Shown here: in pieces, positions 25,955-35,668 of the stretch
Position numbering within the stretch: the first letter of the stretch is position 1
Layout: every line of letters begins with the position of its first letter
Assembly: GCA_016703965.1 (NCBI GenBank)
Contig: JADJBB010000021.1
Location: 1,550,001 to 1,614,000, forward strand
Source: Acidobacteriota bacterium
GTDB taxonomy: Bacteria; Acidobacteriota; Blastocatellia; Pyrinomonadales; Pyrinomonadaceae
Direction: 5' to 3'
DNA length: 64,000 nt
Program-made: the position numbers and the translations under genes
The notes under the pieces: generated by a model
What the model was told of the DNA's origin: nothing
What the model saw: the letters and a program-made list of their open reading frames with translations, nothing else
Database searches by the model: none

Positions 25955-28900
25955 ATGAGCTTGAGCTTTCTTGAACTTTTGAAGGAAAAGATCATCGTCT
26001 TTGACGGTGCAATGGGTAGTAATCTGCAGGCGTTGAATTTGACGATAGACGACTGGGGCGGGTCAAATTTTGAGAATTGTTCGGAGAATCTGCTCTACAC
26101 GCGGCCGGATGCGATCGAAACGGTTCATCGGAGTTTTCTCGACGTCGGCTGTGATGTCATCGAGACGAATAGCTTCGGCGGCAGCGAAGTTGTGCTGACG
26201 GAGTTTGGCATTGCTGAAAAGACCTACGATGTGAACAAGAAAGCAGCAGAGTTGGCAAAGCGGCTGGCCGGCGATTATTCAACCTATGACAAGCCTCGTT
26301 TTGTCGCCGGTTCTATCGGGCCGGGAACTAAGCTGCCGACACTCGGACACATTACCTATAACGACCTAAAGGACGCCTATCGCGAGCAGGTCCGAGGGCT
26401 CATCGATGGCGGTTCTGATCTTATGATGGTCGAAACGTGTCAGGATCTGCTGCAGACAAAGGCAGCTCTGGCCGCGATATTTGAGCATTTTGAAAAGCAC
26501 AAGATCAAGCTGCCGGTAATCGCATCTGTCACGATCGAAGTTTTTGGGACAATGCTCAACGGGACGGAGATCGGGGCTGCCTTGACCGCACTCGAACCGT
26601 TTCCCATCGATGTTATCGGTATGAATTGCGGTACCGGGCCGAAGCACATGACTGATAGCTTCCGTTATCTTTGCGAAAATTCGCCGATCGCGGTTTCAGT
26701 TCTGCCAAATGCGGGATTGCCTGAGGTCAAGGATGGTAAGCAGCACTACGACGAGACCCCCGAGAGTTTCGCGGCACAGGTCGAGCATTTTGCTAACGAT
26801 TTTGGAGCCAATATCGTCGGCGGCTGCTGCGGAACTTCGCCCGAACATTTGCGGCAGGTCGTCGAGCGTCTGAGCGGCATTTCGCCGAAGGAGCGTGATG
26901 CGAAACTGATTCCGTCGGCTTCGTCTATCTATTTTCAACAGCCTTACACTCAGGATGCTTCGTTTTTGATCGTTGGCGAACGCGTAAATGCTTCTGGCTC
27001 AAAGAAGATGCGTGATCTGCTCGATGCCGAGGATTGGGACGGACTGGTTTCCCTCGCCAAGTCGCAGGAGAAAGAAGGTGCCCACATTCTTGACGTGAAC
27101 GTCGATTTCGTCGGTCGCGATGGCGTTGCGGACATGCACGAACTTGCTTCGAGACTCGCGACGGCTGTCAAAATTCCGCTCATGTTCGATTCGACCGAGT
27201 GGGAAAAGATGGAGGCCGGGCTCGAACACGCGGGCGGCAAATCTCTTCTGAACTCAACAAATTACGAGGACGGCGAAGAGCGTTTCCTAAAAGTTCTCGA
27301 TCTTGCAAAACGTTTTGGTGCTGGTGTTGTCATCGGTCTCATCGACGAAGACGGAATGGCTCGCTCGTTCGAGGACAAGGTCAAGATCGCCCGCCGTGCG
27401 TACAAGCAGGCAGTCGGATTCGGCATTGAATCACACGATATCTTCTTCGATCCGCTGGCTCTGCCGATCTCGACCGGGATCGAGGAAGACCGCAAGAACG
27501 CTGTCGAGACGATCAACGCGATCAAAACGATCCACGAGGAAATGCCCGACGCGAATATCATTCTCGGCGTTTCAAATATCTCTTTCGGTCTCAATCCGGC
27601 GGCTCGTGTCGTTCTAAATTCGGTGTTTTTACACGATTGCGTTGATGCTGGAATGAACTCGGCGATCGTTAATGCTTCAAAAATACTGCCGCTGATGCGG
27701 TTTTCAGAACTTGAGATCGACACGGCTCGCGATCTGATCTATGACCGTCGGAAATTCGAGGGCGATATCTGCACTTACGATCCGCTTGGCGATTTTTCGA
27801 ATATGTTTCAGGGCAAATCGGCTCAGTCGATCAAGCCTGACATCTCGAATCTGCCCATCGAAGAAAAGCTGAAACATCACATCATTGACGGCGAACGTAT
27901 CGGGCTCGAAGATTCGCTCAAAGTCGCTCTCGAGAAATATCCGCCGCTCGAGATCATCAATGATATTTTGCTCGACGGGATGAAGACGGTAGGCGAACTT
28001 TTCGGTTCGGGGCAGATGCAGCTGCCATTCGTCCTGCAGTCGGCTGAATCGATGAAAGCTGCGGTGAAATTCCTCGAACCGTTCATGGAGAAGGTCGAGG
28101 GCTCGAACAAGGGCGTTTTGGTTCTCGCGACCGTAAAGGGCGACGTTCATGATATAGGGAAAAATCTGGTCGATATCATCCTCACTAACAACGGCTACAA
28201 AGTAATAAATCTTGGTATTAAGCAGCCGATCGATGACATTCTGCGTTCTGCCGAAGAATCGAATTGCGATGCGATCGGAATGAGCGGGCTACTTGTCAAA
28301 TCGACGCTCATCATGCGTGACAACCTAGAATTGATGAACGAACGTGGGATAAAAACGCCCGTCATTCTAGGCGGCGCGGCGTTGAACCGGCGTTATGTCG
28401 ACGCCGATCTTATTCCGCTTTACAACGGGAAATTGTTCTACGCTCGCGATGCTTTTGACGGTTTGCACGCGATGGATGAATTGACCAGCGGGTCAGAACC
28501 GGAAGCGATAGCGACCGGGTTCCCTGACGGCGGCGAGAAGAACCGGGTCGCTACCGCTCCCGGTTCTGACCTGACTGCGGACACGGATATTGTCACGGTC
28601 GGTGACGAGGAAGACCTCGTCGGAGAGGACGCAAAGCTTGGCAAGGCTGCGGCTCGCGTTTCGACCCGGTCGGCCGGTGATACGACGCACACTACGCGAT
28701 CGGATATCGCGGAGAATGTCGATCGGCCAAAGGCTCCGTTTTACGGTTCAAAGGTAGTCGAGATAACAGATCTGACCAAGGTTTTCGACTTCATAAACGA
28801 GACCGCTCTTTTCAAGGGCCAGTGGCAGTACAAACAGGGCCGCAAAACGAAAGAGGAATACGACCTGATCTTAAAACAGACCGTCTATCCTAAATTCAAA

Positions 28901-29530
28901 GAGATCAAGGCTCAGGCGATCCGCGAAAAGCTGCTTCAGGCAAAGCTCGTATATGGCTATTTTCCGTGTCAGTCATCAGGAAATGACCTGATCATTTATC
29001 AAGATGATGAAAAGACGGAACGAATGCGGTTCACGTTTCCGCGTCAGCCAGTTGAGCAGCGGGGCGGCAAGAATCTTTGTCTTGCTGATTATTTCGCGTC
29101 GGTTAAATCCGGCGTCATCGATGTTGTGGCGTTCGACCTGGTCACAATGGGCCGCAAGGCGAGCGAGCACTCGGCAAAGCTGTTCAAGAGCGACAATTAC
29201 ACTGATTATCTTTTGTTCCACGGACTGTCGGTAGAATCTGCTGAGGCATTGGCGGAGATGTGGCATAAACGCATTCGCGAGGAACTTGGTATTGCTGGAA
29301 AAGATGCTCCGGAGATGGCGAAACTATTTCATCAAGGGTATCAAGGATCGCGCTACAGTTTTGGATACCCGGCTTGTCCCGATCTGGAAGACCAGGTCAA
29401 GATCTTCGAACTTCTTCAGCCGGAACGTATTGGGGTTGAATTGACGGAAGAATTCCAGCTAGATCCCGAACAATCGACATCCGCGATCATCATTCATCAT
29501 CCGGACGCGAAGTACTTTAATATCGAATAG
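25955..29530 (+). CDS. metH: Cobalamin-dependent methionine synthase
   Basis: 1191 residues with all four modules: homocysteine-binding barrel with zinc ligands Cys225, Cys291 and Cys292 (NCGTGP, GGCCGT); pterin-binding barrel (ERVNASGSKKMRDLL); cobalamin cap and B12 domain with DVHDIGKN (His732, the lower axial ligand); and the AdoMet activation domain (RYSFGYPACPDLED). It makes methionine and THF from homocysteine and 5-methyl-THF. ATG 25955 follows AAGG and the VOC stop. Between the B12 and activation domains the linker (about 846-905) is unusual: residues 846-873 are encoded by a palindromic element (28491-28571). A terminator follows at 29551. Confidence 0.95.
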   Translation: MSLSFLELLKEKIIVFDGAMGSNLQALNLTIDDWGGSNFENCSENLLYTRPDAIETVHRSFLDVGCDVIETNSFGGSEVVLTEFGIAEKTYDVNKKAAELAKRLAGDYSTYDKPRFVAGSIGPGTKLPTLGHITYNDLKDAYREQVRGLIDGGSDLMMVETCQDLLQTKAALAAIFEHFEKHKIKLPVIASVTIEVFGTMLNGTEIGAALTALEPFPIDVIGMNCGTGPKHMTDSFRYLCENSPIAVSVLPNAGLPEVKDGKQHYDETPESFAAQVEHFANDFGANIVGGCCGTSPEHLRQVVERLSGISPKERDAKLIPSASSIYFQQPYTQDASFLIVGERVNASGSKKMRDLLDAEDWDGLVSLAKSQEKEGAHILDVNVDFVGRDGVADMHELASRLATAVKIPLMFDSTEWEKMEAGLEHAGGKSLLNSTNYEDGEERFLKVLDLAKRFGAGVVIGLIDEDGMARSFEDKVKIARRAYKQAVGFGIESHDIFFDPLALPISTGIEEDRKNAVETINAIKTIHEEMPDANIILGVSNISFGLNPAARVVLNSVFLHDCVDAGMNSAIVNASKILPLMRFSELEIDTARDLIYDRRKFEGDICTYDPLGDFSNMFQGKSAQSIKPDISNLPIEEKLKHHIIDGERIGLEDSLKVALEKYPPLEIINDILLDGMKTVGELFGSGQMQLPFVLQSAESMKAAVKFLEPFMEKVEGSNKGVLVLATVKGDVHDIGKNLVDIILTNNGYKVINLGIKQPIDDILRSAEESNCDAIGMSGLLVKSTLIMRDNLELMNERGIKTPVILGGAALNRRYVDADLIPLYNGKLFYARDAFDGLHAMDELTSGSEPEAIATGFPDGGEKNRVATAPGSDLTADTDIVTVGDEEDLVGEDAKLGKAAARVSTRSAGDTTHTTRSDIAENVDRPKAPFYGSKVVEITDLTKVFDFINETALFKGQWQYKQGRKTKEEYDLILKQTVYPKFKEIKAQAIREKLLQAKLVYGYFPCQSSGNDLIIYQDDEKTERMRFTFPRQPVEQRGGKNLCLADYFASVKSGVIDVVAFDLVTMGRKASEHSAKLFKSDNYTDYLLFHGLSVESAEALAEMWHKRIREELGIAGKDAPEMAKLFHQGYQGSRYSFGYPACPDLEDQVKIFELLQPERIGVELTEEFQLDPEQSTSAIIIHHPDAKYFNIE
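28491..28571. repeat. Palindromic element family G, in frame inside metH
   Basis: Arms 28491-28522 and 28540-28571 pair at 29 of 32 positions (core GGTCAGAACCGG, then TAGCGACC). It is 81 bp, a multiple of three, in the linker between the cobalamin and activation domains. Confidence 0.92.
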
Positions 29531-29550
29531 GATCTATGACACAAAAGAAG

Positions 29551-29588
29551 AGAGGCTGACCGGAGAATTCCGGCCAGCCTCTTTTTTT
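29551..29588 (+). terminator. Terminator of metH (bidirectional hairpin)
   Basis: Stem AGAGGCTGaCCGG / CCGGcCAGCCTCT around GAATT-type loop, followed by seven T. Lies between metH and the convergent metalloprotease gene. Confidence 0.9.
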
Positions 29589-29602
29589 CATCGCTTATTC
29601 AG

Positions 29603-32600
29603 CTATTCTAACCCAATGAAATCGAGGTCTGACAGCGTGTCGACCACCTGAACGACACGCGGACTGAACCTGTATCGTTTGGCAGATGGGGCGATCACGT
29701 AGGACTGTCCGCTCTCAACATCAACAAACTGGAAGAAACCGAACGATCCCGTTGTGACCGTGCGTCTCGTTCCGTCAGGGCTGATTATGGTCACAGTAGC
29801 GTTTCTCACGCCGCGGCCATCAGGCGTCAGGACCCGACCGGAAACGATAACGCCCGCGGCAGTTGATCCGATCTGCACGTTGCCCGCCTGATAGGTCGTT
29901 GGCAGCAACGCTCCGAGAGCATTTGAAACACTTTGCGACGTTGGTACGCTGCCAAATGTTACCGGGGTCAGGCCAATCGGTGCGTTTGCTGCCACATTGT
30001 ACCTGATCGTGATCATCTGTCGCGTTCCCGCGGCGTAAGTGTTTGTTGAATCAACGAGGATACCAACGCGGCCATTGGCAGCGTCATTTAGGTTCGTTCC
30101 CAAATTGGTTCCCGCCGGCACACCGGTTCCGAGCGTCACGACCGGATTGCTCAGGATCGCCGGATTGGTCAATACCGAGAAACTGGCTGATGACTCGTCA
30201 CCGAGAGCAAGTAATTCGAACGACACCGTCACCTGCTGTCCGGGCTGCGTTGCAACATTGACTGCACGGATAGTCCTCGTTCCCGGCGTTGGTGTCGGAG
30301 CAGGCGTTGGCGTCGGCGTTGCAGCCGGCGTCGGCGTCGGTGTAGCGACAGGAGTTGGAGTAGGTGTAGCAACCGGCGTTGGGGTCGGCGTTGCAACCGG
30401 CGTCGGCGTCGGCGTCGGAACTCCCGGAATGTTCACTGTGAATGTTCCGATAACGCCTCCAGGCACGAAGTTACCACTAATGTCGGCAACCTGGTTGTTT
30501 CGCATAGTGATGGTGTAAGTACCGTTGTCTCCCGCATCCCAGCTTCCGCCTGGAGGTATCAATGAATACGTCGCGACGCGAGGCGTGCCATTGGAATTAA
30601 TATTTACGGATATGAACACTGGCGTAGCCCCAAAAAGATTCGGTCCCGAAACGTCCATGTCGGATCCGTCCAGGGTGCTGATATTGATGCCCGTGTCGTC
30701 GGTGTAGGTATTGGTTATCGTGTGTCCGGTTGCACCCGCTGTCGTAACGTTGGTTGTAACCGATGAAACGCTGGGTGGAGTCCCGGCACCTGCAATCACC
30801 TGGAAGTTCGTATCGTTGATGTCGAAAAATATCTTTCCGACACCTTCGACCTTGATTCGTGCTGACGTGGTCGGCGTGTTCGGGATCGTGACGCTCTCCG
30901 AACCGTCATTAGCCGTGCTTGCACTCAAGACGGTCGGGAATGTCTGGCCGCCATCAGTCGAGAATGAGATCTTTACATTTGCCGCGCTTACCGGGGCATT
31001 AGTTGTTCCATTCACATCCCAGGTTACGGTTTGGGTGGATCCTCCGGTGTAAATCGCAGCGGTTGACTGTGACGTGACCTGGAATGGGCCGCTGTTGCCC
31101 TCAACAACGACCGTTGCTGTTGCCGTGTTAATACCACCGCCATTTGGCCGGTTATCGCGAGCGATGACCTGAAATAACATAGTACGGCCGATCTGCGGCA
31201 AGAGTTCGCCCGTCAACAAGCTTGCGCCGAAGGTCGCCGGAGGTATATTTGCGTTGTTGAGAACGTAGGCAAGAGATGGAAACGTTCGAGCCGGGTTTGT
31301 AGTCGGAAGAAACGGCCTAAAGATCGGCATTGCACCGCCGGCGTCGGTATTAGGCACCGCCGAGGTCGCGGCTCCGAGATCATATTCCTGCCAATCGTAG
31401 GTGATCGTGTCGCCATTAACATCGCTTCCCGCCGCTGTAAGCGTGAAGGGAGTCTGTTTTGGTATGTCGAAAGTTGGACCGCCAACGACCGAAACTGTGG
31501 GCGGCGTATTTCCGGTCGCGGTCGATGCTGCGCACGTGTTGCCGTTACCGGTTTGACTGTATGCGATGATCTCTTCGAGGCTCTTGACGTGGAACGTGTC
31601 GATACTATTCAGAGCAAGATTCTGGTTTCCGCAAATTCCGGCGTACGCCATGATGGTGATGCCGCTGCCGGGTTCGTAAGCAGCAGAGCCTGCCCGATTT
31701 CCACCAGAACAACTGCCGACGCTTCCGTTAAAAGTATGATTTCCGCCCCATTGATGTCCGATCTCGTGAGCGACGTAATCGATCGCGAAGGCATCGCCGA
31801 TGGGGTTTGTCAGGCCGGTCACGCCGCGGGCTTTGCTGCCTCCGCACGGGCCGTTGAGCGTCGCAACGCCGCCGCCGCCGGTGCTGAAAACGTGGCCGAT
31901 GTCGTAGTTGGCCGTAAGGATAACGGCATTAAGGGTGGTCGTATTTTGGCCCAGCATCGTGCTGCCACTGTTATTCGTGTATGGGTCATTTGCCGCTGTA
32001 CACGCTGAACCTCCGGTGCCGACCGGGCAATTCATATTGTCGCCTGCATAAACGATCTGGTCGTTGTTCGCGATCATGACCATTCGGATGGCAACGTCCC
32101 GCTCATAAACGCCGTTGACGCGGTTCATGATAAGCACCTGAGCGGCAAGTGTACCGGCTATTGTGTTGCCGCCGACCGCTACTGCGTATTCGTTGGTTGC
32201 CGCGAGGGCTAGACGGTATACACGAAGCTGCCCGCCTGAAGTGACATCCGGTCGCTGGCCATCAACAATTTCCTGTGTTTTGAGCAGATCGGCATTAAGA
32301 AGTGAATCCAGGGTCGCCTCGCCAACCTCGCAATTAAAATCGTTCAGGCGATGCAGGTCGTTCTTTCTATAGGTTACGTAATTTTCGGTATCGCCTTTTG
32401 CGTAAGGGTCGATGAGAACGGTTCCCTCCGCGGACAAGATGATGGCGTGGAAACCGTTCGGCAGGAAATCGAATCGAGCCGTTGCTGTCGGGTCGTCAAT
32501 ACCTCGGGCTACATAGGTTGCTCCCAGTTCAGGATATTTTTCCGAGGAGTCCGGGCTCCACCAACCAAGGAGTGTTCGAAGCTGAATCGGGCAAGCTTGC

Positions 32601-32873
32601 CATCCGGCATCGGAAGCTCGATGGTGCGTTCCTCCGCCGATCGAGAGAATTCTTCCGGAGCCGAAGCCAAGGCTTTTGTAATTCTTCTTTATTGAGCCGA
32701 AATGTCCGGTAGTTTTCCGGTGTTCGGGTCCGTTCTGCGGGCCGACGGCTAAGTTCACTGTCATCGATCGCCGTCCAGATGTCTCCCATAGCCGGAGCCG
32801 CCGAAATAGCGACCGCAGACGACACGAGCATAAGAAAGGCAAGTGCTGTTGTTATTGTCCTAAAAAATGACAT
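29603..32873 (-). CDS. Exported M12-type zinc metalloprotease with cohesin-like and C-terminal regulatory-like domains (N-terminus frameshifted)
   Basis: The main frame covers about 29603-32540. HEIGHQWGGNH near 31752-31770 is the HExxHxxGxxH zinc motif of reprolysin-like M12 proteases, followed by a Met-turn candidate (GITIMAYAG). After it come Ig-like domains, a VATPTPTP-repeat linker, a cohesin-like domain (IRAVNVATQPGQQV) and the C-terminal domain ending DLDFIGLE, shared with the giant protein at 4448. The signal peptide (MSFFRTITTALAFLML, start ATG 32873) is in another frame; homologous sequence can be followed through three small indels near 32674-32677, 32558-32564 and 32537-32541 into the main frame. 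Either a decaying gene or sequencing errors. Probably a secreted protease. Confidence 0.85.
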
Positions 32874-33152
32874 TCTTAAAAATTCTCCTAAAAATAAAAT
32901 ACTTGACTAACCGACAAATGGGTCGAGCGATATGCTCCGTAGTTGAGTTGACTATCTCATTTTATGAAAAATGTTCATGCCTGTCCATAATTTTCAGCCT
33001 AGTACGCAAAGTACTATCACTCGTCGTAGTTCGAAGTAGATCAGCCCTCGTTGGCAACGCTCTAAAATGCTAGACTATCTGCTTGTTTATGGAGCCAAGA
33101 TCGCTGGAAAAGATCCCAACAGACCGCATTAGAACTGGCTGCTGAGGCACTT
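32874..33152. promoter_or_regulatory. Divergent intergenic region, metalloprotease and acyltransferase
   Basis: No confident gene. It must hold both promoters, but I could not assign boxes. A frame from ATG 33067 (MLDYLLVYGAKIAGKDPNR) ends at 33130; it may be the real N-terminus of the acyltransferase if one base has been lost near 33115. Confidence 0.4.
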
Positions 33153-33962
33153 GTGCCTGAGCCGGCCGAAATTGCAGTTCTTGACGGCAGCGAACGGATA
33201 GGCTTTCGTCTGGCTCACCGTATGAACCTTGGCGTTTGGAAACGCCTGATGACGTTTTGCCAACGCCATATCGGATCGCTGTGGATCTTGATCGCGACCT
33301 ACAATTTGATGAACGTTTTCGGCATCGAGAATGTTGAAAATGCTGCGGTCGATAAACCATTGGTGCTGGTCGCCAATCACCGCTCCTTCTTCGATATGTA
33401 CACGGTGTCGAGCGTGATATTTCGCCGTACAAAGCGTCCGGTCACTCTGTTCTTCCCGGTACGCGCGAAGTTTTTTTATGACAGTCCGGTTGGCTGGTTC
33501 GTTAATTTTGTGATGGGCTGGTTCTCGATGTATCCGCCGTTCTTTCGCGAAGACAGGGAAGTGAAAAAGCGTGAATTCGACAAATATTCCATGCGTCGGC
33601 TCATCCAGCTTTGCAGCCAAGGCCGCGGCCACATGATCGGTTTTCACCCGGAAGGCAGGCGCAATCTCGAGGGCGGGCCGTATGACATGCTGCCAGCACA
33701 GCCCGGGATCGGGAAGGTTATTTATTCGGCACATCCGCAGGTAATACCTGTCTTTATAGCCGGTCTCGGGAATGATCTTCCAAAACAGATCCTCGGGAAC
33801 TGGACCGGCGGCGAGAAAGTTCGCATCTGGTTCGGGGAGCAGGTGGATCTGACCCCGTTTTACGAGAAGGGCGACCGCCTGCGAACTCATAAGGAGATCT
33901 CCGATTTTCTTATGACGAAGATAGCCGAGCTTGGCGAAATGGATCGCGAAAAGTTCGCTTGA
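33153..33962 (+). CDS. Lysophospholipid acyltransferase family protein (PlsC-like)
   Basis: 269 residues from GTG 33153. PlsC motifs: NHRSFFD (His-x4-Asp catalytic pair), FHPEGRR (substrate phosphate binding) and VIPVFIAGLG. Hydrophobic segments around 35-55 and 105-125 suggest membrane association. It probably transfers an acyl group to a lysophospholipid or glycolipid precursor. The start is uncertain: no ribosome site is seen, and the frame is open upstream without ATG, so a 1-nt indel may hide a start at 33067. Followed within 50 nt by the MFS exporter gene. Confidence 0.82.
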   Translation: MPEPAEIAVLDGSERIGFRLAHRMNLGVWKRLMTFCQRHIGSLWILIATYNLMNVFGIENVENAAVDKPLVLVANHRSFFDMYTVSSVIFRRTKRPVTLFFPVRAKFFYDSPVGWFVNFVMGWFSMYPPFFREDREVKKREFDKYSMRRLIQLCSQGRGHMIGFHPEGRRNLEGGPYDMLPAQPGIGKVIYSAHPQVIPVFIAGLGNDLPKQILGNWTGGEKVRIWFGEQVDLTPFYEKGDRLRTHKEISDFLMTKIAELGEMDREKFA

Positions 33963-34009
33963 ATACATAACTTCGTTTGATCCTGTGTTCGAATATTTAC
34001 AATAGGCAA

Positions 34010-35668
34010 GTGGAAGCAACCTCAGAAACTATAAACCAGCAAGGGGAACGGCCGACTCTGGAAATGTCCAATGGCCGTCGTTGGGCCGTAACTATAGGCG
34101 TCATGACCGGCATGGCGATCGCAGCTCTCGAGGCCACAGTTGTAGGAACGGCGATGCCGACGGTGATCGCTTCGCTCGGCGGGATCAATCATTACAGCTG
34201 GGTATTTTCGGCATATCTGGTAACTTCGACGGTCACCGTTCCCGTGTGGGGAAAGCTCTCTGACCTTTACGGCCGCGGGCTTCTGTATCAGATCGGGATC
34301 GGTGTCTTTCTGCTTGGAACTTTGCTCTCGGGAATGGCAGGGTCAATGACGCAGTTGATCGTCTTTCGCGCCATTCAGGGCCTTGGAGCGGGAGCTCTCG
34401 TGCCGCTCGGTATGACGATCATAGGCGATACGTTTACGCTGAAAGAACGTGCCAAGATGCAGGCATATTTTAGCGGCGTCTGGGGTTTGTCCAGCGTGAT
34501 CGGGCCGATAATCGGAGGCTTTATTACCGATCAGCTCTCTTGGCGTTGGGTATTTTTTGTCAATTTGCCCATAGGCGTCGCAGCGGCGATAATCATCGGT
34601 TTTGCTCTCAAAGAGCCTAAGAAAACTCAAAAACCAGTTGTCGATTATGCAGGGGCCGCTTCGCTGATGCTCGCAATAAGCCTGCTGATGCTGGCGATGG
34701 TCGAGGGCGGGAATTCGATGCAGTCGCTATTCGCACCCGGAAATTTGGTGCTGTTTGCAGGTGGTGGGCTGTTGCTGGTCTTGTTTGGCTGGGCAGAGAA
34801 GCGGGCGAAAGATCCGATAATTCCTTTTCATTTGTTCCGCGACAGGACGGTCGCTGTTTCGGTCGCCTGCGGGTTTTTGGCCGGGATCGCGATGTTCGGG
34901 GCGATCTCATTCATCCCGCTTTTCGCCCAGGGAGCACTGGGAATGACGGCAACCAAAGCTGGGTCGTTGCTGACGCCCCTTATGCTTAGCTGGGTATCGA
35001 TGTCGATTATCGGCGGACGTCTGCTTTTAAAAGTTGGTTATCGAGCGATAACCATCTCTGGTTTTGTTGTGATGACGTCGGGGTTTGTTTTTCTGGCAAC
35101 ATTTGGCCGCCAGACGCCCGTTTACTTTCTGTACATCGATCTGATCCTCATCGGGTGCGGGCTTGGCATGACCATGCTGACGCTGCTGATCGCGGTTCAG
35201 CAGGCGGTCGAACGCCACCAACTTGGTAGCGTTACGTCACTAAACCAGTTTTCAAGAGCGATCGGCGGTGCATTTGGAGTGGCGATCATGGGGGCGGTGT
35301 TGACCGCGGGCTTGAGTAACCAGTTAATGAGATCAGCCGCGAGCGGGGACGGCGTTCTTACAGTAGAACAAGCGGCCGCGTTTGCATCGAATCCGAATGC
35401 TCTCATCGAACCGGCTGCCAGAGCAAGCATTCCGGCTGCGACGCTGGACGTTTTACAGGAGGCGATGGCGGCCGCGGTTCGGCCGGTTTTCTGGGTCGGG
35501 GTAGGCGTATGCCTTATGGCCCTGATAGTTTCATTCGCACTTCCGAAGCGGCGCCATGGAATCGATGATCCGAAGGCGGACGATGATTGCGGGGAAACAA
35601 TGCTAATGGCGGAGCAGACGACGATCAATGCCAGAAATCAACCCGTCGCGAGCGACAAGATCGATTAA
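34010..35668 (+). CDS. 14-TM MFS exporter, DHA2 (EmrB/QacA) family
   Basis: About 552 residues. Typical DHA2 features: ALEATVVGTAMPTVIASLGG in TM1, motif A GKLSDLYGRG, motif C-like GPIIGGFI, and LSWRWVFFVNLPIG between TM6 and TM7. The remaining hydrophobic segments give 14 helices, with a soluble acidic tail. It is a proton-driven exporter of drugs or metabolites in the inner membrane. The start is unsure: GTG 34010 gives VEATSETIN, while ATG 34064 (MSNGRRWAV) would also leave TM1 intact; an earlier TTG at 33977 is possible. It converges with the FHA-trypsin gene with adjacent stop codons and no gap. Confidence 0.88.
   Translation: MEATSETINQQGERPTLEMSNGRRWAVTIGVMTGMAIAALEATVVGTAMPTVIASLGGINHYSWVFSAYLVTSTVTVPVWGKLSDLYGRGLLYQIGIGVFLLGTLLSGMAGSMTQLIVFRAIQGLGAGALVPLGMTIIGDTFTLKERAKMQAYFSGVWGLSSVIGPIIGGFITDQLSWRWVFFVNLPIGVAAAIIIGFALKEPKKTQKPVVDYAGAASLMLAISLLMLAMVEGGNSMQSLFAPGNLVLFAGGGLLLVLFGWAEKRAKDPIIPFHLFRDRTVAVSVACGFLAGIAMFGAISFIPLFAQGALGMTATKAGSLLTPLMLSWVSMSIIGGRLLLKVGYRAITISGFVVMTSGFVFLATFGRQTPVYFLYIDLILIGCGLGMTMLTLLIAVQQAVERHQLGSVTSLNQFSRAIGGAFGVAIMGAVLTAGLSNQLMRSAASGDGVLTVEQAAAFASNPNALIEPAARASIPAATLDVLQEAMAAAVRPVFWVGVGVCLMALIVSFALPKRRHGIDDPKADDDCGETMLMAEQTTINARNQPVASDKID

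Noticed and set aside
30290..30430. GGCGTTGG/GGTGTCGG tandem repeat as a minisatellite or CRISPR-like array
   Set aside because: It encodes the TP-rich linker of the metalloprotease; there are no unique spacers.
33129..34019. 296-codon minus-strand frame opposite the acyltransferase
   Set aside because: The plus strand encodes NHRSFFD and FHPEGRR motifs; the antisense frame is a shadow.
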